Assembly (NCBI GenBank): GCA_030431255.1
Contig: JAUIJL010000006.1
Location: 1-64,000, forward strand
DNA from: Thermoanaerobaculia bacterium
GTDB taxonomy: Bacteria; Acidobacteriota; Thermoanaerobaculia; Multivoradales; J023
Direction: 5' to 3'
DNA: 64,000 nucleotides
A program made the translations under genes and the position numbers. The notes below the pieces were generated by a model that was not told where the DNA came from, made no database searches, and saw only the letters and a list, made by a program, of their open reading frames with translations. How positions within the stretch are numbered: the stretch's first letter is position 1; the number at the start of each line of letters is the position of its first letter. This document shows, piece by piece, positions 17,469 to 26,042 of this stretch.

Positions 17469-19289
17469 CTAGGGCCGATCGGATCGCCGATAGAGGCGTT
17501 CAACATTCCAAAGGATCGTCGGCTCGAAGATAGTCGGCGAGAAATTTCCTATGCGCTTATTTGCCCCAACCAACACATTGGGCGCCACCAGCGTCACCAC
17601 CGGCTGATTCTCGAAAACCAAGCGTTGCACCTCCCCATACAGCTCTTTTCTTTTGGCGAAATCCAACTCCGACTTCTGCAGCTCCATCAGCTCGTCGATT
17701 CGCCGCTCCCATTCCGTGGTCGGACAATCCACTCCTAGATGCCAGAGATGATTGCTGCCCGACGAATGCCAAACATTGAGATCCGAGCTCGGGTCGACTC
17801 CTCCCCGCCCTAAACCCAATAAGGCGATTTCATAGTCAAAGCTGTTTGTCACGCGGTCCAGGAGCGCACCGAACTCAAGCGATACCACTTGCACCTCCAT
17901 CCCCAGCTTGCTGAGATCTTCTTGAATCAAAGTCGCGGTCTGCACCCGCCTGGGGTTGGAAGAGTTGGTCGCGATCGACAGCTTCACCTCGGCGCCGCCG
18001 GAATCCAAGAGGCGCCCCTTTTCACTCCAGCGAAAGCCCGCTCTAGCGAGGTGCTCCTTTGCCTGAGTCAAGGATGTCTCGGGCGGCTCGATGTCCACAA
18101 ACCAGCGGCTCTTTCCCGGCGAAACATGGGTTCCCAGGGAGGTCGCCTTGCCGTTGTAAACGAGATCGACAATGCCTTGACGATCCACCGCGTGGCTAAT
18201 GGCTTTGCGGAAACCGAGGCTGCGAAACCAACTTTGTTTGGCGATTAGCTCTGAACGGGATTCTGTGCCGAGATCATTAAGATTGAAAAAGAGAAACTCG
18301 TAGGCTGCCCCGGCACCGAGATCGCGCATTTGCAAACCACGTTCTTCGGCCACGACCTGGAGGCGCTGAAAACCATCTACCGGCACATTGGAAAGCACAT
18401 CGACCTCCCCCGCTTCGAAACGCAACAAGCTCGACTGCATATCCGTCAGCAAGAGCACAACAATCTCGTCCAGATAGGGGAGAGCCCTATCCTGGTCATC
18501 GCGTTGAAAGTAATGGGGGTTGCGTTCGAGAACGATCCGCTCACCCGGACGGTAGGAGGCCAAACGGAAAGGTCCCAACCCGGCCAGCTCTGACGGCGAC
18601 GTTTCGGTTCCCCAAGCGGAGGCTAGCTCGCCCCGCTCGAAATCGTCTCTCAACAAGTGCTCGGGCAGGATGTATAGGCTCTCAAACAACATTCCCGGAT
18701 CGGCGACCGGAGAGGGTAGGCGGACCTGCACAGTGTGGCTGTCGATGGCGGTGACGGAAATCGGCTCATCGTCGACCATCAGCGTTTGAAGCTGGGGGGA
18801 GCCCACCCGCTCGTCGAGAATGGCCTCGATCGTGAAAAGCACGTCATCGGCATCGAAGGGCTCGCCGTCCGAGAACTTGAGGTCGCGGGGAAGATCGATC
18901 CGGTACAGCGGAAAATCCTCGCCATCGGTCGGGACTGCGGTCCAGGACACCGCCAATGACGGACGGATCTCTTGGCTCATCGGGTCGAGCGCCATCAAAC
19001 CGCGATGCGTCAGACTCAGTAATATGAGAGTGGCTTGAGAGACCCCGGTCGCTGGGTTAAAAGTCCTCGGCTCAGAGGTCAGCGCCACCACCAGACGTCC
19101 TCCGACCTCTGGTTCCTCATATGTCTCGGTAGCGCCGGGCGACGAAGAAGCGGCAGCTACCTTGGAGTCGGCCGACGGCGCTTCCGGTGAAGGGGAGCAG
19201 CCGAACAAACAGATCCACGCGACCGAGAGCAAGCAGCCAACCCGAGCCGACCGAGCAGCCATCCGAAAGCAGTTGTCGGAGTCCTTCAT
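17469..19289 (-). CDS. Peptide ABC transporter substrate-binding lipoprotein
   Basis: 606 residues from ATG 19289 (AAAGG 7 bases upstream). A start at 19361 would add a 24-residue leader before the signal and overlap the permease gene. Lipobox SVAWICLFGC, then a Ser/Pro/Ala-rich linker and a family 5 solute-binding domain: GRLVVALTSEPRTFNPATG, YRIDLPRDLKFSDGEPFDADD, FRKAISHAVDRQGIVDLVYNG and a C-terminal EVQRLVFENQPVVTLVA. Located at the outer face of the inner membrane, or the periplasm, where it captures oligopeptides or similar ligands for the adjacent permeases. It sits 17 bases before the ECF sigma gene in the same direction. Confidence 0.9.
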   Translation of the reverse strand: MKDSDNCFRMAARSARVGCLLSVAWICLFGCSPSPEAPSADSKVAAASSSPGATETYEEPEVGGRLVVALTSEPRTFNPATGVSQATLILLSLTHRGLMALDPMSQEIRPSLAVSWTAVPTDGEDFPLYRIDLPRDLKFSDGEPFDADDVLFTIEAILDERVGSPQLQTLMVDDEPISVTAIDSHTVQVRLPSPVADPGMLFESLYILPEHLLRDDFERGELASAWGTETSPSELAGLGPFRLASYRPGERIVLERNPHYFQRDDQDRALPYLDEIVVLLLTDMQSSLLRFEAGEVDVLSNVPVDGFQRLQVVAEERGLQMRDLGAGAAYEFLFFNLNDLGTESRSELIAKQSWFRSLGFRKAISHAVDRQGIVDLVYNGKATSLGTHVSPGKSRWFVDIEPPETSLTQAKEHLARAGFRWSEKGRLLDSGGAEVKLSIATNSSNPRRVQTATLIQEDLSKLGMEVQVVSLEFGALLDRVTNSFDYEIALLGLGRGGVDPSSDLNVWHSSGSNHLWHLGVDCPTTEWERRIDELMELQKSELDFAKRKELYGEVQRLVFENQPVVTLVAPNVLVGANKRIGNFSPTIFEPTILWNVERLYRRSDRP

Positions 19290-19357
19290 CTTTGGACCTT
19301 TAAAATGGCCGACGCCCCAAGGGTGAAGGCCCTCGGGTGTAGGCATAAGACGAGTGA

Positions 19358-20374
19358 TCAAACATCACGGTGCTGCTGCAAGGCTTCCGCCAACAGATGA
19401 TAGCTTAGGATCGCAAGACCCAAGGCAACCGCCGGCCAGAACATCCAAACCCTGGTCATCGCCCCATGGGCCTCCGTCAGCACCGAAATCAAGCTGCCCA
19501 AGCTGGGAAACGGCTCCTGCACCCCCAAACCGAAGAACGACAGCGTCACCTCGGCCATCACGCATTTAGGAACGAGAAGCGCCCATTGGGTCAACAGAGT
19601 ATCCCGAGTCTGGGGCAGCAGGTGCTTGAAAAGCAAGTGAGCTTCCGATGCCCCGAAGCCCCGAGCGGCTTGAACGTAGTCTTGCTCTCGAGCTGTTTTC
19701 AGAACGCCTCGTACCAATCTTGCCGGAACCGCCCAGCCGAGCGTGCCGACCAACGCGATCGTTAGCACGAACACAGGCACCGGGTCCATACTTAGAGGCA
19801 AAAAGGCCCTTACGCCGATCAACAAATAGAGCCACGGCAGGGAAATCGTCAATTCCACCATGCGCATCAAAAACGCGTCGACCCAGCCACCCCAGGTCAC
19901 GCACAGGGTGCCTGCGATCAAACCCAGCACAACGGCCAGAGTGCCCGCCAGAGCACCTGCGAAGAGTGACAATCGCGCTCCGTAGAGGATTCTGGAAAAC
20001 ATATCGCGACCGTAGCGGTCCGTACCCAGCAAATGGATGCCGGTGGGAGAGCTGGTTCCGAACAACCGATATTTGAGAACCATTGGACCCATTTGTCTCG
20101 GTTCCGAGGGCACCCAAAAACGGATGGGATGCCGCTCGTTCGTAGTGTCGATGAATTCTCTCGGGTTGCGCGGATCCCGCTGAAGGGCATACACGAATGG
20201 ACGCCAATGGAAACGCCCTTCGGCATCGATCCATCGAGGTGGAGTGGGCGGCGCAAACGAAAGGGTACGCACCTGCCGAGCGAAATCATGGGGAGCCACC
20301 AGCTCGGCGGCGAGCACCACGAGGTGGATCGCCAGAATCCACCAGAGCCATTTCCGGGCCACCTTAGTCCCCAA
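19358..20374 (-). CDS. Oligopeptide ABC transporter permease, DppC/OppC type
   Basis: 338 residues with an N-terminal membrane segment (WLWWILAIHLVVLAAEL), a periplasmic loop ending GTDRYGRDMFSRILYGARLSL (characteristic of OppC-type permeases), then five hydrophobic segments and the EAA loop QAARGFGASEAHLLFKHLLP that contacts the ATPase. The start is TTG 20374, three bases past the stop of the partner permease gene, with GGAG 8 bases upstream; GTG 20362 is an alternative. The periplasmic loop between residues about 30 and 115 is longer than usual. Confidence 0.88.
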   Translation of the reverse strand: MGTKVARKWLWWILAIHLVVLAAELVAPHDFARQVRTLSFAPPTPPRWIDAEGRFHWRPFVYALQRDPRNPREFIDTTNERHPIRFWVPSEPRQMGPMVLKYRLFGTSSPTGIHLLGTDRYGRDMFSRILYGARLSLFAGALAGTLAVVLGLIAGTLCVTWGGWVDAFLMRMVELTISLPWLYLLIGVRAFLPLSMDPVPVFVLTIALVGTLGWAVPARLVRGVLKTAREQDYVQAARGFGASEAHLLFKHLLPQTRDTLLTQWALLVPKCVMAEVTLSFFGLGVQEPFPSLGSLISVLTEAHGAMTRVWMFWPAVALGLAILSYHLLAEALQQHRDV

Positions 20375-20377
20375 ACC

Positions 20378-21334
20378 TCAGTCTCCAGACCTCGGATCGA
20401 TCAGCACCAGGAGCCCATCGGCGATCAGATTGCCCACCCATAGAAATGCACAAACCCCGAGGATGCCTGCCAGCAGCACGTGAAGGTCTTGATTGGTCAT
20501 TGATTCGAGCACCAGGGGGCCGAGCCCTGGCCATCCCATGGCTCCTTCGATGACCAGGGAGCCGGAGAGCAAGCCGCCGAAGCTGATTCCAAAGAGGGTG
20601 ATCAATGGGTTCGCGGCGGCCGGCAAAACATAGGCGAGCATCAAGCGCCGGCCGGAGATTCCATGGCCGCGAGCCGCACGCACGAACGGCGCATCCAGAG
20701 CTTCGAGCACCGAGGTCCGAACGTGGCGCACCAAAACCGGAAGGCTCGTGAGCGCCAGCACCGTTACCGGAATCACCAGATGCTCGATGCGATCGATGAG
20801 TCGCGCCCCCAATGATAGGGATGCGTAATCCAGGGAAGTGGCTCCGCCTAGGGGTAACCGAGTGTTGACAGCCACCAGGATGCCGAGCAACGCCAGCAGA
20901 AGCTCCGGAATTGCCAACAGCGCCGCCACCGCGATCAAGGTGGATCGATCCAGCCACCCGCCGGCCCGATACGCGCCGGCGATGCCGAGGACGAGGGCAA
21001 TGATCCAAGCCAACAACATAGAGGCTCCGGCCAGCATCAAGGTGTGGGCGGCTCGCGGCAGAAAAAGGTCCACGACCGGTCGACGATAGGCGATAGAGAA
21101 ACCGCCTTCTCCTCGCGCGACGGAGCTCGCCCACCGGAGATATCGAATATGTAGGGGTTGCTCCAGCCCATATTGAAGCCGGAGGGTTTCGATCAGCTCC
21201 TCGCTCATTCGCGGGTCGAGGACCGCGCCGGTGAAGAAATCCCCCGGGGCGAGCTCGGCGAAAACGAACACCAGCATCGACAACACCACCAACAACAGCG
21301 CACCCTGGGCCAGCCGGCCCACCAGCCGACTCAT
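20378..21334 (-). CDS. Oligopeptide ABC transporter permease, DppB/OppB type
   Basis: 318 residues. The N-terminal helix (GALLLVVLSMLVFVFAELAPGDF) and the following LRLQYGLEQPLHIRYLRWASS are typical of OppB permeases. Further hydrophobic segments and the EAA loop VRAARGHGISGRRLMLAYVLPAA follow. Its ATG overlaps the stop of the upstream ATPase gene (ATGA at 21331-21334). A long alternative frame across the same region (20364-21356) lacks membrane character and is a shadow. Confidence 0.9.
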   Translation of the reverse strand: MSRLVGRLAQGALLLVVLSMLVFVFAELAPGDFFTGAVLDPRMSEELIETLRLQYGLEQPLHIRYLRWASSVARGEGGFSIAYRRPVVDLFLPRAAHTLMLAGASMLLAWIIALVLGIAGAYRAGGWLDRSTLIAVAALLAIPELLLALLGILVAVNTRLPLGGATSLDYASLSLGARLIDRIEHLVIPVTVLALTSLPVLVRHVRTSVLEALDAPFVRAARGHGISGRRLMLAYVLPAAANPLITLFGISFGGLLSGSLVIEGAMGWPGLGPLVLESMTNQDLHVLLAGILGVCAFLWVGNLIADGLLVLIDPRSGD

Positions 21335-22089
21335 GAGGTGCCGCCGGTGGATGCATCCGGAGCGCTTCTCTCGTCGACCACTCGACCTTGGGACAACACC
21401 AAGCTTCGATCGGCCAGCTGCTCGGCCAGGGCAGAGTTGTGGGTGATCAGCACACAGGTCAGCCCACGGCTTTCCACCAAGCCCAACACCAGGTTGGCCA
21501 GCTTCGCTTGCAGGCTCAGGTCAAGGCCGGAGAAAGTTTCATCGAGCAACAACGCGTCCGGCTCGGTGACCAGCGCCCGCGCCAAGACCAGCCGTTGTAA
21601 TTGTCCGCCGGACAAGCTTCGTGCCCGCATGGGCAAGACCTTGGGGTCCAGCTCCACCTCCGCCAACAGCTGAGCCCAATCTAGAGCGCGTTGCGGGGAA
21701 GCGCGTTGCTGCCAGGCCTGCTGCGGCTCCCTCAAGACTTGCTCGGTGGTGAAGCGAGGGCTCACCGCCCGGGCCGGATCTTGGAACACCAGCTGCACCC
21801 GGCGCCGCAGCCCACGCATCGCCAAGACGTCCTCCCAAGGTACCGCCTCGCCCTGGAAGCCCACCTCACCGGAATCGGGCCTTTCCAAAAACGCCAAGCA
21901 GCGGGCGAGGGTGGACTTGCCGCTGCCCGAGGGGCCGACCAACGCCAGAATCTCCCCGGATCGCACTTCCAGACTCATGCCGTCGAGGGCTTGTATTTGC
22001 TCACTTCCGCTGAGTTTTCCGCCCCGACGGTAGCGCATGGAAATATTCGCCGCCGACAAGACCGCGCGATCCGCCGGCCCACCGCTCAT
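21331..22089 (-). CDS. Peptide ABC transporter ATPase, DppF/OppF type
   Basis: 252 residues from ATG 22089, which overlaps the preceding ATPase stop as ATGA; a start at 22128 would overlap by 43 bases. Walker A GPSGSGKST, Q-loop VFQDPARAVSPRF, signature LSGGQLQR, Walker B ALLLDET (Thr in place of the usual Pro after DE) and H-loop ITHNSALA are present. The C-terminal oligopeptide-family extension is short. It forms the ATPase heterodimer with the product of the preceding gene. Confidence 0.9.
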   Translation of the reverse strand: MSGGPADRAVLSAANISMRYRRGGKLSGSEQIQALDGMSLEVRSGEILALVGPSGSGKSTLARCLAFLERPDSGEVGFQGEAVPWEDVLAMRGLRRRVQLVFQDPARAVSPRFTTEQVLREPQQAWQQRASPQRALDWAQLLAEVELDPKVLPMRARSLSGGQLQRLVLARALVTEPDALLLDETFSGLDLSLQAKLANLVLGLVESRGLTCVLITHNSALAEQLADRSLVLSQGRVVDERSAPDASTGGTS

Positions 22090-23117
22090 GGGCCACTCCC
22101 TAAGCGCGTCGAGCCGGCACGAACACACCAGGTGCGACCCTGGCCCATTGGAACCGGCGACGGTTTCTCACCGCAAGATTCCGTGACGACAGGGCATCTG
22201 TCGACAAAACGGCAGCCGCTCGGCAGCTCGCTCGCCGGCGGCGCCATACCCGGGATCACCGTTAGGCGCCTTCGGTCCAGGGGCTCCGAACGCAAAGCTT
22301 TGCGCCTCGGAAGGCAATCCAACAACAACTTGGTGTAAGGGTGATTGGGCTCTGCCAACAAAGATTCGGTGGGCCCTTCTTCCATCCAACGGCCCGCGTA
22401 CATGACATAGATCCGATCGGTGATCTCCGCCAATACCCCCGGATCGTGGCTGATCCACAACAGGGCCATCTGCCGTTCACGGCTCAAGCGCCTCACCAGC
22501 TCCAACACCTGAATCTCTGTTTTGCGGTCCAACGCGGTGGTCGGCTCGTCCGCAACGAGCAGCGACGGCTCACAGGCTAGGGCCTGAGCCAACACGATGC
22601 GCTGACGCTGGCCGCCGCTCAGCTGGTGGGGAAAGGCCTGGAAGATATCCGACTCGAGATCGAGCTCGTCCAGAAGCTCCATCACCTTACGTCGACACGA
22701 ACGAGCGCTCCAAGGACGATGGCTCAGCAGCACGTCGGCGACCTGCAAACCGACTCTGCGCATAGGGTGCAACGCCAGGGATGGCTGTTGGAACACCATG
22801 CCGATGGTGTCGCCCCGAAGGCGCCGCCAAAAACGCTCGTCAGCGGCGGCAGGAACCGGTCGCCCGAGGATTTCGAGCTCCATGGAGCAGCGGGCTTCCG
22901 ACGGCAAGAGGCCAGTGACCGCTAAAGCCAGGCTGGTTTTGCCGCTACCCGACTCCCCGAGAACGCCGACCGCTTGCCCCCGGGCGATTTCACAACCCAG
23001 CCCATCGACCACAACGGCGTCGGATTCAGCCGTTCTACTCGGATATCTGACCTCCAGTCGATCAAGCCTCAGGACCGGAGATTTGGGATCGGGATTTGAA
23101 TCGATGGGTTTGGTCAA
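22086..23117 (-). CDS. Peptide ABC transporter ATPase, DppD/OppD type
   Basis: 343 residues from a probable TTG start at 23117 with GGAAGAGG upstream; no ATG is available before the Walker A motif. Walker A GESGSGKTS, Q-loop FQQPSLALHP, signature LSGGQRQR, Walker B LLVADEPT, H-loop ISHDP, then the oligo/HPY extension (NHPYTKLLLDCLPR) and a Cys cluster (GCRFVDRCPVVTESC) typical of DppD and its iron-sulfur-associated relatives. First gene of the importer-sigma-CHAT run. The ferredoxin reductase gene ends only 61 bases upstream, so the transcript could begin further upstream. Confidence 0.9.
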   Translation of the reverse strand: MTKPIDSNPDPKSPVLRLDRLEVRYPSRTAESDAVVVDGLGCEIARGQAVGVLGESGSGKTSLALAVTGLLPSEARCSMELEILGRPVPAAADERFWRRLRGDTIGMVFQQPSLALHPMRRVGLQVADVLLSHRPWSARSCRRKVMELLDELDLESDIFQAFPHQLSGGQRQRIVLAQALACEPSLLVADEPTTALDRKTEIQVLELVRRLSRERQMALLWISHDPGVLAEITDRIYVMYAGRWMEEGPTESLLAEPNHPYTKLLLDCLPRRKALRSEPLDRRRLTVIPGMAPPASELPSGCRFVDRCPVVTESCGEKPSPVPMGQGRTWCVRAGSTRLGSGP

Positions 23118-23178
23118 CTTGGGGCCTCTTCCAAAGCCCCATTCTACCCCGATTGGTCACGGCGTCACCGCGCCGGTG

Positions 23179-24306
23179 TCAGCCGGTGGTGTGCCGCTTG
23201 TCGACGAATTTGTCGAAGAAAATCTTGTTGGGATCGACACCGAAGCCGACCAAAATATCGAATGCCGAGTCGATCATGCCCGGTGGGCCACAGAGATAGG
23301 CTTCATGGTCGGAGAGTTTCTTGCCCTTGGCCCGCATCACTTGCATTTCGCCTTCGTCCCGGATCAGCTGGGTCACAAAACCTCGATTGCCCTGCCATTC
23401 CGTTCCCATCGGCTCTTCGGACAAGACCGGCTCGAAACGGAATTTCACCGGCCAATCCGCCGCCAAGCGCTCCATGGCCTCGATGGCATACAGATCGCGT
23501 TGTTGTCGACAGCCGAAGAAGTAGGTGACCTCCCGCTGGACGCCGTCGAGCAACGCTTGCTCGAGCACCGACAGAATCGGTGCCATGCCGGTCCCACCGG
23601 CCACGCAGAGGATTGGGCTGGTGGAGCTGCGTAGCGCAAATTGGCCGTGGGGGCCGGTCACCCTCAGCTTGGCGCCGACTCGATTCTCATTGTGCAGCCA
23701 ACCGCTGAAAGCGCCGCCTGGGACGTGGCGAATGTGGAAGACCAGCAGATTGCGCTCACCTTTCGCCGGCGCCGCGGCAAAGGAGTAATTCCGCCCTTCT
23801 TCCAGCACCCCCGGAATCGCCAGCTCGGCGTATTGGCCGGCGGTATAGGCCATGGGTGTATCGAGCTCCACCTGGATCTCGAGGATGTCGTGGGTCAGAT
23901 GCTCCGCCGCGACGATGGTGCCTTCGGTTTTCAGGGTCGGATGATTTTCGATCGCGCCATCGGCACCCGGCAGCTCGACCGTGACGTCGGACCGGGCTCG
24001 AGTTTGGCACGCCAGCAGGAATCCCGCCTGTCGCTGGGCAGGGCTGATCACGGCGGAAGCATTGAGCTCTTCCACCTCACCGGAGATCAGGCGACAAATG
24101 CAGGAACCGCAATCACCGACATTGCAGCTGAACGGAATCGGCACGCCCGCGTCGAGAGCGGCATCGAGCAACGTCGAGCGCTCCGACGCCTCAATGGTAC
24201 GCCCGAGGGGTCGCACCGTCAGTTTGTGCGATTGTGTCGGTAATCCAGAAAATCGCTTCCACATACAGATACCGAACGCGTCGGAAACAAGGACGAGCCG
24301 GTCCAT
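23179..24306 (-). CDS. 2Fe-2S / FAD / NAD(P)H oxidoreductase (oxygenase-reductase type)
   Basis: 375 residues. An N-terminal plant-type ferredoxin domain has the Cys set C-x4-C-x2-C (FSCNVGDCGSC) and the distant fourth Cys (LLACQTRA). A flavin domain with RNYSFAAAP follows, then an NAD(P) domain with VAGGTGMAPILS and C-terminal YLCGPPGMID. This order (2Fe-2S first) matches reductases of phenol hydroxylase or toluene monooxygenase type and CDP-glucoseen reductases. The reaction is electron transfer from NAD(P)H to an iron protein partner. No oxygenase is encoded nearby, so the partner is unknown. The start is uncertain: ATG 24306 and ATG 24264 both lack a good ribosome-binding site. Confidence 0.85.
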   Translation of the reverse strand: MDRLVLVSDAFGICMWKRFSGLPTQSHKLTVRPLGRTIEASERSTLLDAALDAGVPIPFSCNVGDCGSCICRLISGEVEELNASAVISPAQRQAGFLLACQTRARSDVTVELPGADGAIENHPTLKTEGTIVAAEHLTHDILEIQVELDTPMAYTAGQYAELAIPGVLEEGRNYSFAAAPAKGERNLLVFHIRHVPGGAFSGWLHNENRVGAKLRVTGPHGQFALRSSTSPILCVAGGTGMAPILSVLEQALLDGVQREVTYFFGCRQQRDLYAIEAMERLAADWPVKFRFEPVLSEEPMGTEWQGNRGFVTQLIRDEGEMQVMRAKGKKLSDHEAYLCGPPGMIDSAFDILVGFGVDPNKIFFDKFVDKRHTTG

Positions 24307-24722
24307 CCCATTTTTCTACCGACGGCAGAGAGCGTTTTCCGGCTGACGAATTCGCTAGAGCGAACCCGAGGGGATGAGGCTATCGACCGTTTGGTCGAAC
24401 GTCAACCAAAAAGCAAATGGAAAACGCCGGTGCCGTCGCGGCAAGCGACCCAGCCCTCTATTTTCAAGGTTGCCCGGCAAAATGTGGCACACCTGAGGCG
24501 ACCTGCCCGTAAGCTTGCACGCTATCGCCACACCCTTCGAATACGCTTCTCGTGCCCACACCACGGCGCCTTCTACAGTGCCCGGGTCGGGTGGCCGGCG
24601 TCGAGGCGGCCGATCCGCGGAAGATCCGCAGCCGGCGAATCCCGTGAGCGAGAAGATTTCCGTCCCGCGGTTTCTCCGCCCACGACGGGATGTGGTAAGA
24701 CTCCAACCCTTGGGGGACGAAT
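24307..24722. other. Divergent intergenic region upstream of murA
   Basis: About 415 bases between a minus-strand reductase and plus-strand murA. No credible gene. It contains a perfect inverted repeat TTCGCT-AG-AGCGAA at 24351-24364 and a TTGGT...ACCAA pair near 24391-24410. These are possible operator or hairpin sites near the reductase start, unproven. Confidence 0.4.
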
Positions 24723-25982
24723 ATGGAAAAGCTTCGAATTGAAGGACCGAGCCGCCTAGAGGGCATCATCCGCGCCAGTGGCGCCAAAAACGCCGCCCTG
24801 CCGATTCTGGCGGCTTCTTTGCTCACCGACGACCCGCTGACCTTGAAGAATCTGCCCGCGGTGCGTGACATCCGCACCATGATTCGCCTGTTGGAGCATC
24901 TCGGGGTCGGGCACACGGAGAGCGACGATGCGATCACGTTTTTGGTCGGTGGCAACGGCAAAGCCGACGATGCCCCCTACGATCTGGTCAAGACCATGCG
25001 CGCCAGCGTGTTGGTGCTCGGCCCCCTCTTGGCCCGACGAGGCCATGCCCGAGTCTCGCTTCCGGGGGGGTGCGCGATCGGAGTCCGGCCGGTGGACCTA
25101 CATCTATCCGGGCTCGAGGCCCTCGGTGCCGAGGTTCGGCTGGAGAAGGGCTATATCGACGCGCGCTGCGACCAGCTCAGAGGCGCCCGCTTTCGATTCG
25201 CCCATCGGACGGTGGGCGGCACCGAGAACTTGCTCATGGCCGCATCCCTAGCCAAAGGGACCACGGTGCTCGAAAACTGCGCCTGTGAGCCGGAAATCGA
25301 GGATCTAGCGGCCCTGCTCAATGCCATGGGGGCGCAGATTCGCGGCGCGGGCACCGAAAGCATCGAAATCCAAGGCGTGGGCTCACTGCATGGGACGGAG
25401 CATTCCGTGATCGCCGATCGGATCGAAGCCGGCACCTATTTGATCGGCGCGGCCATGACCCGAGGAGACGTCACCGTGCGAGGGCTAAGGCCGAAAGATC
25501 TCAAACCATTGACGACGAAGCTCATAGACGTCGGGGCCGAGGTCACCACCGGTGACGGCTCGATCCGGGTTCGATGCTCCGAAACCTTGCAGCCCAGCAG
25601 CATCGTGACCGAGCCTCATCCGGGTTTTCCCACAGATCTACAAGCCCAATACACGGCGATGATGACCCAGGCCTCAGGACGCTCGTCGGTCTCTGAAACC
25701 GTCTTCGAGAATCGTTTTCAGCACGTTCCCGAGCTCGCCCGCATGGGTGCCGATATCCGGGTGGAGCGGGGCACCTACGCCAAGGTGAAAGGGGTCACGC
25801 CGCTCTCGGGCGCCCGTGTCATGGCCACGGACCTCCGGGCTTCCGCATGTTTGGTGCTCGCCGGTTTGGTGGCGGACGGTGAAACCATTGTCGATCGCAT
25901 CTATCACCTCGACCGTGGATACGAGAAAATAGAAAGCAAGCTCCGCACTCTCGGGGCTCGGGTCGAGCGAATCTCCGATTGA
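24723..25982 (+). CDS. murA: UDP-N-acetylglucosamine 1-carboxyvinyltransferase
   Basis: 419 residues, normal length. First committed step of peptidoglycan synthesis: transfer of enolpyruvate from PEP to UDP-GlcNAc in the cytosol. K22 in SGAKNAALPI and the PEP-adduct cysteine C117 in LPGGCAIGVRPVDLHL are both present, so the enzyme should be sensitive to fosfomycin. Further family blocks include GGTENLLMAA and VTEPHPGFPTDLQAQ. ATG 24723 follows GGGGGACGAAT. The lytic transglycosylase gene begins about 60 bases downstream on the same strand, forming a small cell-wall unit of synthesis and turnover. Confidence 0.96.
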   Translation: MEKLRIEGPSRLEGIIRASGAKNAALPILAASLLTDDPLTLKNLPAVRDIRTMIRLLEHLGVGHTESDDAITFLVGGNGKADDAPYDLVKTMRASVLVLGPLLARRGHARVSLPGGCAIGVRPVDLHLSGLEALGAEVRLEKGYIDARCDQLRGARFRFAHRTVGGTENLLMAASLAKGTTVLENCACEPEIEDLAALLNAMGAQIRGAGTESIEIQGVGSLHGTEHSVIADRIEAGTYLIGAAMTRGDVTVRGLRPKDLKPLTTKLIDVGAEVTTGDGSIRVRCSETLQPSSIVTEPHPGFPTDLQAQYTAMMTQASGRSSVSETVFENRFQHVPELARMGADIRVERGTYAKVKGVTPLSGARVMATDLRASACLVLAGLVADGETIVDRIYHLDRGYEKIESKLRTLGARVERISD

Positions 25983-26042
25983 TTCACGTCGAGTGGATCT
26001 CCACCACCCAACCGAGCCCTCCAATCTCCGCGTGGCCAAACG

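Noticed and set aside
20364-21356. 330-codon minus-strand open frame
   Set aside because: Same strand but different frame from the permease gene; lacks hydrophobic segments.
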